This document shows positions 40,331 through 50,051 of a stretch of 64,000 nucleotides of DNA, piece by piece (the first letter of the stretch is position 1; every line of letters begins with the position of its first letter). The position numbers and the translations under genes were made by a program. Location of the stretch: positions 558,001 to 622,000 of the forward strand of contig AP014719.1 of NCBI GenBank assembly GCA_001549895.1, given 5' to 3'. The DNA is from Arthrobacter sp. Hiyo8 (lineage in GTDB: Bacteria; Actinomycetota; Actinomycetes; Actinomycetales; Micrococcaceae). The notes beneath the pieces are model-generated. The model had not been told where the DNA came from and searched no databases. It worked only from the letters and a program-made list of their open reading frames with translations.

Positions 40331-40916
40331 ATGACCCTTTCTTCACTGTGGCAACCGGGATCTACACCGCCGAGCATGTCGTGGGCTGGCGAAGCGTCAC
40401 CGAAGCAGTTCACGCCCGGGGCGGGGCGGTGTTCATCCAGCTCATGCATGCGGGCCGCATGTCCCACCCGGACAACACTCCTCACCACCGTCAGCCCATG
40501 GCGCCCTCGGCGATCTCCGCAGATCAGAATATTTTAACGCCGACCGGACCCCAGAAGACGCCGTCACCGCGAGAGCTGAGCGCGGAGGATATCCAGGCCA
40601 CCGTGGCTGACTTCCGCCTCGCGGCAGCTTCGGCCATCGCAGCCGGCGCCGACGGAGTTGAAATCCACGGCGCTAACGGGTACGGGGCCGACGGCGGCGC
40701 TCGCGGTCCGCCACGGACGCAACCGTGAGCAGATAGCCGACGACGTCGCGGCCGGCCTTGCGGACGTTGCCCCACTGGGCCGTTTCGCACTGGCCAATCC
40801 CGACATCGTTGAGCGTCTGCGCTCAAACGCCCCCCCTGAACGAGGTGGATCCCAGCACTCTCTACGGCGGCGGGGCGGCCGGGTACACCGACTACCCGGC
40901 CCTTGCCCACGCCTAA
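40331..40916 (+). pseudogene. Old Yellow Enzyme-type gene with two internal deletions
   Basis: Starts MTLSSLWQP then slips into GIYTAEHVVGWRSVTEAVHA, RGGAVFIQLMHAGRMSHPDN and AAASAIAAGADGVEIHGANGY, the FMN/substrate core of OYE family reductases. About 60-70 residues between the first codons and GIYTAEH are missing. Directly after HGANGY, about 150 residues are missing, and the sequence resumes at the family C-terminus (DDVAAGLADVAPLGRFALAN; TLYGGGAAGYTDYPALAHA in joined frames). The remaining ~195 of ~360 residues cannot form the barrel. The promoter and downstream SDR are kept. Confidence 0.78.
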
Positions 40917-40974
40917 TCCCGCAACCATCCACGCCGACCGGCGCGGACGGAAATCAACACAGAAAGTTCGTGAA

Positions 40975-41687
40975 ATGCACTCACTCAATGGAGCAGTCGT
41001 CCTCGTCACCGGCGCAAACGGCGGCATTGGAACCCACTTCGTCCACGGCGCCCTCGCCCGCGGCGCCAGCAAGGTTTACGCCACCGCCCGCACCCCGCGC
41101 ACCTGGGAGGACGAGCGCATCGTCCCCCTTACCCTCGACGTCACGGACCCGGAATCAATACGGGCCGCAGTCGAGGCTGCGGGCGATGTCACGGTGTTGA
41201 TCAACAACGCCGGGGCCGGCGTTGCAACCCCTGGCATCCTTACCCACACCGACGCGGAAATCCGGAGCAACGTGGAGACGAACTTCCTTGGCCCGCTATT
41301 CCTCGCCCGCGCCTTCGCACCGATCCTGTCAGCGAAGGCCGAATCCGCAATCATCGACATCCACTCCGCCATGAGCTGGTACGCCGTCGGCGGCATCTAC
41401 AGTGCCACCAAGGCCGCCCTCTGGTCGGCCACCAACTCACTGCGCCTGGAGCTCGCCCCCGAAGGGGTACACGTGGTGGGCGTCCACGTCGGCTACGTCG
41501 ACACGGCAATGGCTGCGCATGCCACCGACCCGAAAATGGACCCGGCCGATCTGGTCACCACGGTATTGGATGCCCTCGAAGCCGGCGAGTACGAGGTCCT
41601 CGCCGACGAGACGTCCATCCAGGTCAAGGCCGGACTCAGCGCCCCATCGAGGCGCTCTACCCCCAACTTGCGCGCAGCAAGTCCTAG
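40975..41687 (+). CDS. Short-chain dehydrogenase/reductase (one frame break)
   Basis: Classical SDR, about 238 residues from ATG 40975. Cofactor motif VLVTGANGGIGTHF, the NNAG block (LINNAGAGVATPG), catalytic Ser region IDIHSAMSWYAVG and Tyr-x3-Lys (YSATKAAL). A slip near 41645 turns the end into PIEALYPQLARSKS, stopping at TAG 41687. It follows the OYE remnant by 59 bases, within the operator-controlled unit. Probably acts on a carbonyl or enone compound handled by the same regulon. Confidence 0.86.
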
Positions 41688-41748
41688 AAACAGCAGCAGC
41701 GCCGTGGTGATGAATCCAACACGTCGCCACGGCGCTTTCCATTACCGC

Positions 41749-41788
41749 TTGACAATTAACTGAGTACAGTCATAATTGATTGTAGTCA
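41749..41788 (+). promoter_or_regulatory. Promoter and paired TetR operator, site 2 (upstream of quinone reductase)
   Basis: TTGACA (41749-41754) and CATAAT (41771-41776) with 16 bases between form a clear promoter. Two 12-base dyads overlap it: TGAGTACAGTCA (41761-41772) and TGATTGTAGTCA (41777-41788), 4 bases (TAAT) apart. The -10 box lies at the junction, an ideal place for repression. Confidence 0.8.
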
Positions 41789-41874
41789 CTTTAACCGGAC
41801 GTCGCCCCACGACGAAGATACTGTCGCCACCGGCGCCAACCACAAGAACATCCACCCAGAAGGAGCATCGCGGC

Positions 41875-42869
41875 ATGCGGGCATTCGTGATCAACAAGTA
41901 CAAGGAACCGCTGCGCGAAGCCGAGGTTGCTGAACCCGCCGTCGGCGAACGGGACGTGCTCGTGCAGGTGCAGGCTGCCGGCCTGAACCAGCTGGACGAG
42001 AAGATCCGCCTGGGTGAGTTCAAACAGATCCTTCCCTACAAGCTCCAGCTGATCCTCGGCAACGACCTCGCCGGCACCGTGCTGCGCGTCGGGGAAAGAG
42101 TGAAGAGGTTCAAGCCCGGCGATGAGGTCTACGCCCGCCCCAACCAGGACCGTATCGGCACATTTGCCGAACGTATTGCCGTCGCGGAGGAAGACCTTGC
42201 ACTCAAGCCCGTCTCGGCCACCATGGAGGAGGCCGGATCACTGCCGCTGGTGGCCCTTACGGCGTGGCAGGCCCTCGTCGAGCAGGGCCAGGTGCAGCCA
42301 GGTCAGAAAGTCCTCATTCATGCCGGCGCCGGCGGAGTCGGTTCCATCGCTATCCAGCTCGCCAAACATCTCGGCGCGACCGTCGCAACCACCGCCAGCA
42401 GCTCCAACGCCGGGTTCCTGCGGGACCTCGGCGCCGACATCGTCATCGACTACCGCACCCAGGACTTCGAGCAGCTCCTGAGCGGATACGACCTGGTGCT
42501 GGACAGCCTCGGAGGCGAGAACCTGCAGAAATCACTGCGCATCCTCAAGCCCGGCGGAAGGCGATAGGATCGCCGGCCCGCCCGATCCGGCATTCGCCGC
42601 AAAGCAGGCCTGAACCCCATACTGCGCCTGGCGATCACCGGGCTCAGCAGCAAGATCCGGAGGCAAGCCAGGAAGCTCGGCGTCAGCTATGAGTTCCTCT
42701 TCATGCGAGCCAGCGGCGACCAACTACGCCAGATCAGCGCCCTCGTTGACGCCGGCGTGCTGCGCCCCATCGTAGGGAAGGTCTTCACCTTCGGCCAGGC
42801 TCCAGAGGCACTGCAATCCCTGGCCGCAGGGGCTTCCGGGGCAAAGCAGTGCTCACCCTCACCAACTGA
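41875..42869 (+). CDS. NADP-dependent quinone oxidoreductase/enoyl reductase, MDR family (two frame breaks)
   Basis: About 332 residues from ATG 41875, MRAFVINKYKEPLREAEVAE. Zinc-free medium-chain reductase: ILGNDLAGTVLRVGERVKRF, GSLPLVALTAWQALVEQGQV, and the nucleotide motif VLIHAGAGGVGSIAIQLAKH. Slips near 42565 and 42835; the end reads KAVLTLTN. It likely reduces quinones or alpha,beta-unsaturated carbonyls with NADPH. First gene after a strong promoter/operator and just before the hydrolase. Confidence 0.87.
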
Positions 42870-42917
42870 CCCGCCGCCAGCGACTCTTCACGCAAAGAAT
42901 CCAGGAGAACACCCGTC

Positions 42918-43783
42918 ATGGACAACACCGACGCCCCGAACGAACCAGTCATCACCTCGTACGCGAAGGCACCTGCCCGCACTGTCACCGCCGGAGGCGT
43001 CAGCTACGCCTACCGCGAGCTGGGGCCCAAGGGCGGCATCCCCGTCGTGTTCTTCGTGCATCTGGCAGCCACCCTTGATAACTGGGACCCCCGCATCATC
43101 GACCCCATTGCCAAGAACCGCCACGTCATTACCTTCGACCAGCCCGGCGTCGGCGCCTCCACCGGACGGGTTCCGGACAACATCGAGGCAATGGCCGACG
43201 ACGCTTACACCTTCATCAAGGCCCTTGGGTTCGACAAGATAGACGTCTTCTCCTTCTCACTGGGCGGCATGATCGCCCAGGACCTTGCCCTCAAACATCC
43301 CGACCGTGTCCGCAAACTCGTCCTGACCGGAACCGGTCCGCGCGGGGCAAAGACATCGACAAGGTCGTCGGCACCACCTACCGGGACATCCTCCGGGCAA
43401 CCCTGACCCGGTCCGACCCCAAGGAATTCCTGTTCTTCAACCGCAACGCCACCGGCAAACCCGCTGCGAAAGCCTTCATCAAACGCCTGCAGGAGCGAAC
43501 CATCGACCGCGACAAACCAATCAGCACCCGTGCATTCCAGACGCAGCTGAAGGCCATCCAGGCGTTCGGCCGCTCCGCCCCGTCGGACCTGTCCACCCTC
43601 ACGCACCCCACTCTTATCGCCAATGGCGACAACGACCGCATGGTGCCCTCCGTCCTCTCCGAAGACCTGCATCGGCGCATCAAGGGATCCGAACTGATCA
43701 TCTACCCCGACTCCGGCCACGGCGGCATCTTCCAGCACCACACCCGGTTCGCACCCGCCGTCGTCGAATTCCTCGCCCCCTGA
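42918..43783 (+). CDS. Alpha/beta hydrolase (one frame break)
   Basis: About 288 residues from ATG 42918. Oxyanion-loop region PVVFFVHLAATLDNWDP, nucleophile elbow FSFSLGGMIAQDLA, then a slip near 43350 (RGAK to KDIDKVVGTTYRDILRATL). Acid residue in IANGDNDRMVPS and the histidine in DSGHGGIFQHH complete the triad. It resembles esterase/peroxidase-type hydrolases often paired with reductases in xenobiotic-response operons. It lies 48 bases after the quinone reductase. Confidence 0.86.
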
Positions 43784-43805
43784 CCACCACCGCCCGCGAC
43801 CAGAA

Positions 43806-44024
43806 GTCATCAATGGGCACCTCACCACCAACCACCGGACCACACCTGGAAAAGCACTTCACTTCTTCAGCCATCAGCTGAAGCCGGGGGCCTATGCCAT
43901 CCATGCCTATGACGTTGAAGCAGCACTGACGTATGTCAAGCGTGGCGGGATCCTCCCCCACTACGAAGAGCAGGGGCGCCGACCGGAGGGCCGGTTTACG
44001 CAGCGCCGGTATACTCATTATTGA
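43806..44024 (+). other. Start-less open frame ending inside the TetR operator
   Basis: 73 codons without ATG, GTG or TTG start. It contains HQLKPGAYAIHAYDVEAALT and YVKRGGILPHYEEQGRRPEG, which looks protein-like rather than random, and stops at TGA 44024. Not recognised. Possibly the tail of a lost gene. Confidence 0.3.
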
Positions 44025-44033
44025 GTCGAGTCA
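44006..44033. promoter_or_regulatory. Paired TetR operator, site 3 (upstream of tetR)
   Basis: The downstream dyad TGAGTCGAGTCA (44022-44033) is perfect in the TGAnT-NN-AnTCA pattern. Four bases upstream, CCGGTATACTCA keeps the right arm only. TATACT inside it may be the -10 box. Twenty bases further on is the TetR start, so this is probably autoregulatory. Confidence 0.7.
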
Positions 44034-44053
44034 GTTTATCTCCGGAGGAACCC

Positions 44054-44656
44054 ATGCCTGTCACGTCCCAGCCGCTCGGACGGCGCGAGCGGAACAAGCA
44101 GGAGAAGCTGGACCGCATTAGCGCCGCAGCCAGTGAGCTGTTCGCCGAATACGGGGTCGAGGACGTCACCACCCAGCAGATCGCCGACAAGGCCGACATC
44201 GGCACCGGAACCCTCTTCCTCTACGCCAAAACCAAGGGAGAACTCCTCCTCCTCGTTCAGAACGCCCACTACGCAGAAGCGCTCCAGCGGGGCCGGGCGG
44301 ATGCTGAAACCACCCCGGATGCCCTGGGTGCGGTGATGGCCATCGTGCGGCCGATCGTGGAGTGCAACCGAACCCAGATCGACAACGGACGCTTCTACCT
44401 GCGGGAAATGGTCTTCGGCGACCCCACGGAGCCACAGCACAGCGCTGCTCTATCCATCGTTGCGCAAACCGAGGAAGCCATTGCCGCCATACTCGACAGG
44501 GAAAAACCGGCCGGCGCGGGTGACGCCGCGACGGCGGCGCGCATTGTCTCGGCGATCATGTTTGTCAGCATGGCCGCAAGCGTAAACGCCGGATTGGAAA
44601 CTGAAGCACTGGAGCGGGACATCAGGACACAAATCAGCCTGCTCATACCCCGCTGA
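44054..44656 (+). CDS. TetR-family regulator of the OYE/SDR/quinone reductase regulon
   Basis: Intact 200 residues from ATG 44054 behind GGAGGA. Helix-turn-helix at ~17-62: KLDRISAAASELFAEYGVED, TTQQIADKADIGTGTLFLYA. The C-terminal ligand domain is typical alpha-helical (LGAVMAIVRPIVECNRTQID). Its own promoter carries the third copy of the paired operator, so it most likely represses itself and the two reductase units and is released by a toxic electrophile. Confidence 0.9.
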   Translation: MPVTSQPLGRRERNKQEKLDRISAAASELFAEYGVEDVTTQQIADKADIGTGTLFLYAKTKGELLLLVQNAHYAEALQRGRADAETTPDALGAVMAIVRPIVECNRTQIDNGRFYLREMVFGDPTEPQHSAALSIVAQTEEAIAAILDREKPAGAGDAATAARIVSAIMFVSMAASVNAGLETEALERDIRTQISLLIPR

Positions 44657-44764
44657 CGCGGCCGGCAAACTCGATCAGGACGGCAGCCACTCGTTACGTT
44701 TGCGGTCGGCGAGGCAAACCTCTGGCCTCTGGCCATAGCACCTTGGCACACGAATCGCCCTAAA

Positions 44765-44998
44765 TCAGCAGCACTGGTCGGCGAAGCCCCTGCAGGAATA
44801 TCGGCACCTTTGGGCGATGTCCACCTGCTCGGTGGTTAAGTTTCCGGCGGCAATGGCCGCCTGGACTTGCAAGGCCAGTGTGTCCGTGTACCACCCTCGA
44901 CTGGATCACGTTCAGTAGTCGCTGGTTCGTGCTTCAACCTGATCGTCGCTGAGTCCGGTGACCTGATTGATCCACGCTCCGAAGTCACGGCTCGGCGC
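44765..44998 (-). pseudogene. Short cysteine-rich coding remnant
   Basis: Minus-strand pieces GYAPSRDFGAWINQVTGLSD and, in another frame, LALQVQAAIAAGNLTTEQVD then QRCRYSCRGFADQCC to stop. No start codon found; at least one frame break. The cysteine tail CxxxC-x6-CC could bind metal. Family unknown. Confidence 0.3.
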
Positions 44999-45033
44999 GT
45001 AGCCTGTCTCGGTCCAGCCGAGTTTGCTTGGCT

Positions 45034-45800
45034 TTACGGGGGTGCTGAGATGTCCAGGCCAAAGCGCTGGACTACGGTCCGGGCCCCGGGGAAAAGGCGG
45101 TCTGCGGTGCCGATTGGGTCAAGTTTCCACTCGCCAGGTCTGCGGCCGGGACTGCGTCCGGATGAAGGGCATCCAACACCAGCCCGCCGTCGTTTGCTGC
45201 CACATAGTCCGTCGACAACCCAATTGCGTCGAGCACGTCATTGCGATCTACTCGCTCGTAGAGCAGGCCGCGACCATAGTCACGGGCCCAGTCCGTCCAG
45301 GGCACCAGCGAAGCAGGGCGGACCGCAACATATGATATGCCGTGACACCTCCGGTGATAGTCCAAAAGCTGCTCGCCGATGACTTTCGTGAATCCGTAAA
45401 CGTCGCTCGAGTCATGCCAAGCCTGCGAGGAAAGCCAGACCACTTTCCCCACGCCGGCGGCGACGGCCGCCTGCAGGGTGCGGAATGTGCCATTTACATT
45501 GAGGTCCCAGAATTCCGTTTCAGTGTGATCGGCGACGTGGATGCCGTGCAGGGCCGGCAGGTGCACGAGAATGTCGGCGTCGACCATCGCGGCGTGGAGG
45601 CCCTCTCCGGTCCGGACGTCCGCCGCGTCGAAGCGTGCTTCCGTAGCCAGGCCGTCGACGGGTTTAAGGTCGGACAGGGTCAACTGGTATCCAGCGGCTA
45701 GGAGTCGTGGGGCGAGGCCACGGCCGATGTTCCCGCCGGCACCGGTCATAACGACGCGCGTACCCCTTGGCGCGGTGGCGGCATGGTTTCCGTAATTCAT
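45034..45800 (-). CDS. NAD-dependent epimerase/dehydratase-type extended SDR (one frame break)
   Basis: About 255 residues from ATG 45800 behind GGAAAGGAG. Rossmann motif VVMTGAGGNIGRGLAPRLLA, then ADILVHLPALHGIHV, KVVWLSSQAWHDSSDVYGFT with the Tyr-x3-Lys (YGFTK), and VRPASLVPWTDWA. The end slips near 45115 and reads ADRLFPGARTVVQRFGLDIS to TAA. Sugar-nucleotide or uronate metabolism is possible; uronate dehydrogenases share the short length. It is downstream of the fructotransferase on the same strand. Confidence 0.8.
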
Positions 45801-46075
45801 TACGCTCCTTTCCGGAAGTCGGGACATGCTGGAGGGTTTCTCCAGCATGCCCTGATCCGGGTCTTCGGTAGGTTCGTTGCCCCGAGCACGCCTGGCTTGC
45901 CTCACGGGCGGCTAGATCGGGCCAGCACCGGCGTGTCTGGCGAGACCTCGGCCGGATGATCGACGAGGTGACATTTCTGCCTTGACGGCAGCGGCCGGCA
46001 GGGCAGATCAATGCGTGGGAGCGCGCCGCGAGGACGGAGACCCGGCTTCGGACACGCTCCTGGCGCGTTGGTCTG

Positions 46076-47426
46076 TCAGGGGGTCGGCCGGATAGCAGTG
46101 TCTGAACTGTAGGAGGTGATCTGGGAGGCTGTCCCGCTGTCGAGCACTTTCGAGTGGGTAGTTGAGGCGTCGAGAACGACGTGCTGAGAAGCGACGTCGC
46201 TGACCACGTGGTTGAGCGCGACGACGTTGGCGTCCCTCCGGCGATCAGGATCTGCGTCGGTTGGGCGCCGGCGGGGCGATGTTGGCGGGCGGGACGTTGT
46301 AGGCGAAGAGGTTGTCCGAGATGAGGTTGTTGTCTCCCGCGATGTGGACTACGCCGTAGAGGTCGTCGAGGCCGTTGCCGCGGCCGATGAACGGCGGGTA
46401 CCCCTCGTTGGTCCGGCGGATGTGGTTGGCCGTGATGAGGTTTTCCTTGCAGCCGTTCAGCAGGCGGAGCATGCCCGGGTAGAAGCCTTGGAGCCTGTTC
46501 GAAGTGACCGAGCACCGGTTGCAGCCCGTGAATTCGATGAGGCTGCGGCCTCGGGGGAAGAGGTTGTTGCCCGTGACCAGGAGGCCTTCGTGGTTCTCGG
46601 CCAGGAGCGTGACCCCGTCAGGACCGGCGCCCATGTGATTGCCGCTGACAATTGTCGCCTGCCCGGCCCCGGTGAGCTCGACGCAGTTGCCACATTCGGC
46701 GATCATGTTGTCGTTGACGCGGAGTGCGTCCGCGCCGCGCACGATCAGGGCGTGTTCGAGGTAGACGAATCCCATGCCGGTGATGTGGAAGGAGTCGTTA
46801 TCGGAGGCGACTTCGATTCCGGTCTTGCCGTTGTGGTAGCTGTTCTTGCCGGGGGTGAAACCGACTCCGTCGAGGCAGAAGTCCCGGAACACGATTCCTG
46901 AAAGACGCGGATCCCCCGCCCGCTTGACGAGGAATGCCTGGGGCGCGCTCGGAGAGGTCAGGACGCGGATGTGGCTGGCTCCGGGCTGGAGGTTCTGCCA
47001 TCCGGTCGGGTTCGAGTTGTCGAGGATGCTTCGGGAGAAGAAGCCATGCCCGAAGCCGGCGATGGTCAGGTAGCTCACATCGACGACGACCTGGGTGTGC
47101 AGGTCGTAGTCGCCCGGAGGGATGATGATCGCGGCTCCGGGACGCGCGTCCGGGGACGTCTGCCGCTGCTTGATGTCGGCGATGATGTCGTTGATGACCG
47201 CCCCGATGTCGGATTGCGCGGTGACCTCCGGGTGGGCCTTGATCCTCCAGGTGGTGACGTCGTACGTGTTGGGCGAATTGAGGGGTGCGCCTTGCTGGCC
47301 GTCGGCCGCATTAGCATTCTGTGTTGTTCCGAAAGTCAATGCAGCCGCAAGCGTTCCGGCTGCTCCGGCACCGATCAGCCGGCGGCGGCTTGGATTCGCA
47401 TTTTCTAGATTCTTTCCAGTTACCAC
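46076..47426 (-). CDS. ift: Inulin fructotransferase, DFA-III-forming (two frame breaks)
   Basis: Extracellular enzyme (EC 4.2.2.18) that cuts difructose anhydride III from inulin ends by intramolecular transfer. A Tat-type signal (NPSRRRLIGAGAAGTLAAAL) ends at NANA, about residue 40. The right-handed beta-helix follows: YDVTTWRIKAHPEV, IIIPPGDYDLHTQV, NGKTGIEVASDNDSFHITGM. Counting from the start, the catalytic pair is D233 (GADALRVND) and E244 (IAECGNC), the published numbering. Near 46265 and 46230 the frame slips; the end NVVALNHVVSDVASQHVVLD runs to TGA 46076. The mature length is about 410. It is divergent from the importer and downstream of a LacI operator. Confidence 0.93.
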
Positions 47427-47588
47427 GGGTTTCTCCTCTGTATGAGATAAGACTGCTGCTCAGAATCGGGCGTTGCCGGGCCGGCCGCCGAAGGCTTGAC
47501 TGTCCTTGTCATCCGCCTCGGCGGCATCACGCTCTTGTTCCCGGGAAACGGCTAATGTCCCACGTGGACTAATGTCACAACTCATGTG

Positions 47589-47645
47589 CCAAACCGTTTG
47601 GGCTAACCAGAGATGACACTAGGAGCCCGGCATGACGGCTGTCAA
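47589..47645 (-). promoter_or_regulatory. ift promoter and LacI operator
   Basis: Read on the minus strand: TTGACA (47645-47640), 18 bases, TAGTGT (47621-47616), then the perfect palindrome CCAAACCGTTTGG (47601-47589) just past the expected start point. An operator there would block initiation or early elongation of the fructotransferase gene. Confidence 0.72.
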
Positions 47646-47707
47646 CGCCAAAATTCGGACGGAAGTTTTTGGCACATCCGACGGCGTCTACCAATGATTT
47701 GTGACCC

Positions 47708-47768
47708 TTGACACCCGCCGCGCCCTGCGCGTAATCTGTTGCCAAGTCGTTTTGGCAAAACGGTTTTT
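47708..47768 (+). promoter_or_regulatory. Importer operon promoter and LacI operators
   Basis: TTGACA (47708-47713), 18 bases, TAATCT (47732-47737). Downstream lie two overlapping palindromes: CGTTTTGGCAAAACG (47748-47762) and AAAACGGTTTT (47757-47767). The second shares the AAAC(C/G)GTTT core with the ift operator on the other side of this divergent region. Confidence 0.72.
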
Positions 47769-47818
47769 CATCTTATCCCGTCTTCGTATTCCGTTCCCGA
47801 GAAAGGGAGTCGACAGCG

Positions 47819-49099
47819 ATGTCCTCTCGAAAAACAATCTCCAGGCTTGCCGCCCTCGGCAGCCTTTCAGCCGCGGTAATCCTGGCCGCAACCGCATGCG
47901 GCGCAGGGGGCCCGGCGACGTCCGGGGGCGCCGCCGGAAGTTCCATCAACGTCCTCGTCGAGGCAGGCGGCCATGCAGAACTGCAGCCCATCGCCGACCA
48001 GTGCAAGAAGGACACCGGGGTCAACGTCAACTTCGTCGAACTCCCCTACGATGGCCTCTTCAACCGTCTCTCCAGCGAATTCTCCTCCGGCACTGTCTCC
48101 TTCGATGTTGCGGCTCTTGACTCCGTGTGGCTGCCCAGTTTCAAGGACGCCCTGCAGCCCATCGATGAGCTCTTCACTGACGAGGCAAAGAAGGACATCT
48201 TCCCTTCACTGGTCAAGGAAGCCAACGTCGATGGCCATTTCATTGGAATGCCGGCGTGGACCAACGCCGAGATAGTCCTCTACCGCAAGGACCTCTTTGA
48301 GGACGCCAAGAACAAGGCCGACTTCAAGGCCAAGTACGGCTACGATCTCGCCGCGCCGAAGACCTGGCAGCAGTACCAGGACATCTCCGCCTTCTTCACC
48401 AAGGACGGCATGTATGGCACGGACGTCAAGGGCGGCGTTGAAACCGAGTACCTCACCCACGTGCTGCAGGCCGGATCGCCCATGGTCCTGGACAGCAACA
48501 ACAACGTCGTGATTGACAACGCGGCCCACAAACAAGCGCTGGATTTCTACACCAGCCTCGTCAAGGACGCCCCGGCCGGCGCGGCCCAGGTCGACTGGGC
48601 CGCCGCCCAGAACCTCTTCAACCAGGGCAAGACAGCCATGACCCAGTTCTGGGCCCACGCGTACCGGCAGATCCCCAAGGACTCTCCCGTCTACGGCAAG
48701 GTCGGAACAGCCCCGATGATCGGCGGGTCCGCCGGTGTTGCCGGTGTTCCGGGCCCCTGGTACCTCTCGGTACCCAAGGCCACCAAGAACACGGACGCCG
48801 CGAAGAAGTTCGTCAAGTGCGCCTTCGACCACAATGACCTGGCCATCCAGTCAAGCCTTGGCCTGGCAGCACGGGTCTCCGCCTTCCAGAAGTACCAGGA
48901 CCAGCCCGGCTACGAGAGCTTCAAACCGCTGATCGAAACACTCAACGCTCCCGCGACGGCAACCCGTCCGGCAACAGCAAAGTGGCAGCAGATCGTCGAC
49001 ACCGTACTGGTTCCGATGCTCCAGAAGGCCGTCGCCGGCGGAGACAGCACGACCTTGCTCGCGGACGCCAAGTCCAAGATCCAGGCCCTCCTTAAATAA
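47819..49099 (+). CDS. Family 1 solute-binding lipoprotein, probable DFA-III receptor
   Basis: Intact 426 residues. Lipoprotein signal with lipobox at VILAATAC. SBP_bac_1 fold: INVLVEAGGHAELQPIADQC, FVELPYDGLFNRLSSEFSSG, FDVAALDSVWLPSFKDALQP, MPAWTNAEIVLYRKDLFEDA, GPWYLSVPKATKNTDAAKKF. It is anchored outside the membrane and delivers sugar to the two permeases downstream. Being divergent from the fructotransferase under matching operators makes DFA-III, or inulobiose, the likely ligand. Confidence 0.88.
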   Translation: MSSRKTISRLAALGSLSAAVILAATACGAGGPATSGGAAGSSINVLVEAGGHAELQPIADQCKKDTGVNVNFVELPYDGLFNRLSSEFSSGTVSFDVAALDSVWLPSFKDALQPIDELFTDEAKKDIFPSLVKEANVDGHFIGMPAWTNAEIVLYRKDLFEDAKNKADFKAKYGYDLAAPKTWQQYQDISAFFTKDGMYGTDVKGGVETEYLTHVLQAGSPMVLDSNNNVVIDNAAHKQALDFYTSLVKDAPAGAAQVDWAAAQNLFNQGKTAMTQFWAHAYRQIPKDSPVYGKVGTAPMIGGSAGVAGVPGPWYLSVPKATKNTDAAKKFVKCAFDHNDLAIQSSLGLAARVSAFQKYQDQPGYESFKPLIETLNAPATATRPATAKWQQIVDTVLVPMLQKAVAGGDSTTLLADAKSKIQALLK

Positions 49100-49103
49100 G
49101 ACT

Positions 49104-49141
49104 CCGCGGCCGGCAGCAGCCCATGGCGTTGCCGGCCGCGG
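49104..49141 (+). terminator. Stem-loop after solute-binding gene, locus B
   Basis: CCGCGGCCGGCA (49104-49115) and TGCCGGCCGCGG (49130-49141) form a perfect 12-bp stem with a 14-base loop, four bases after the binding-protein stop and 25 bases before the permease start. Like the one at 23222-23272 it probably sets a higher dose of binding protein. Confidence 0.72.
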
Positions 49142-49165
49142 CCCCAACCAGCGGAAGAGAATCCC

Positions 49166-50051
49166 GTGCGCATCCCTGATCGCCGCTTCGCCCTCTACCT
49201 GATGACCCCGGCGGCGTTGTTCCTCGCAGTCTTTGTTGCCTACCCGTTGTTCCGGTTGGTCACGGACAGCTTCTTCAAAATCTCCCCGATCGTCGGGGGC
49301 CCCGTGACTTCGTGGGCCTGGACAACTACGTCCGGGCCTTCACCTCAGAGGCCTTCATCGGTGCAGGATGGCGGACCCTCGCCTACACCCTGATGGTGGT
49401 GACCCTCGAGTTCACCTGGGTCTGGGCATGGCCCTCCTGTTCACGACCCTGGGCCGGAAATCCCAGGTCTGGCGGACCATGTTCCTGTATCCGCTCATGA
49501 TTGCCCCGATCGTGGCCGGCCTGCTGTGGAAGTTCCTCATGATCGACAACTTCGGCTTGCTCGGCACCCTGCTCAGCCAGGCCGGCATCCTGCAGAACCC
49601 AAACCAGATCGGCTGGCTGTCGAACCCGGACATCGTCCTGTTCTCCGTCGCCGTCCCGGACATCTGGCTCACGACATCGTTCATGTGCCTGGTGCTGTTC
49701 GCGGGCCTGCAGAACATCCCGGGAGACCTCATCGAGGCGGCCAGGCTCGACGGCGCCCGCGCACCGTCGCTGCTGTTCCGGATCATCCTTCCGCTGCTCC
49801 GGCCTGTCATCGCCGTGGCGCTGGTGGTCCGCGGCATCGACGCAGCCCGGGCCTTTGACACCATCCTCATCCAGACCAACGGCGGACCACAATCCGCCTC
49901 CGAAACCATGAGCCTGCTCATCTACCGCACGATGATCCGCTTCGGCGACCCAGGCCTCGCAAGCGCCATGGGCACCATCTACCTGCTGGCGATGCTCGCC
50001 ATCGCCTTCGTAGCCGTAACCACCATCTGGCGGCCAGGAAAGGACACCTGA
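49166..50051 (+). CDS. CUT1 sugar ABC permease, MalF-like (two frame breaks)
   Basis: About 296 residues from GTG 49166, VRIPDRRFALYLMTPAALFL. Slips near 49300 and 49425: FVGLDNYVRAFTSEAFIGAG, then LGMALLFTTLGRKSQVWRTM. The EAA loop is LIEAARLDGARAPSLLFRII. Six membrane segments. The stop overlaps the next ATG by one base. There is no ATPase gene in the locus. Confidence 0.87.

Noticed and set aside
46212..46901. Valine/alanine-rich plus-strand frame over the fructotransferase
   Set aside because: Shadow of the beta-helix gene on the other strand; no start signal.
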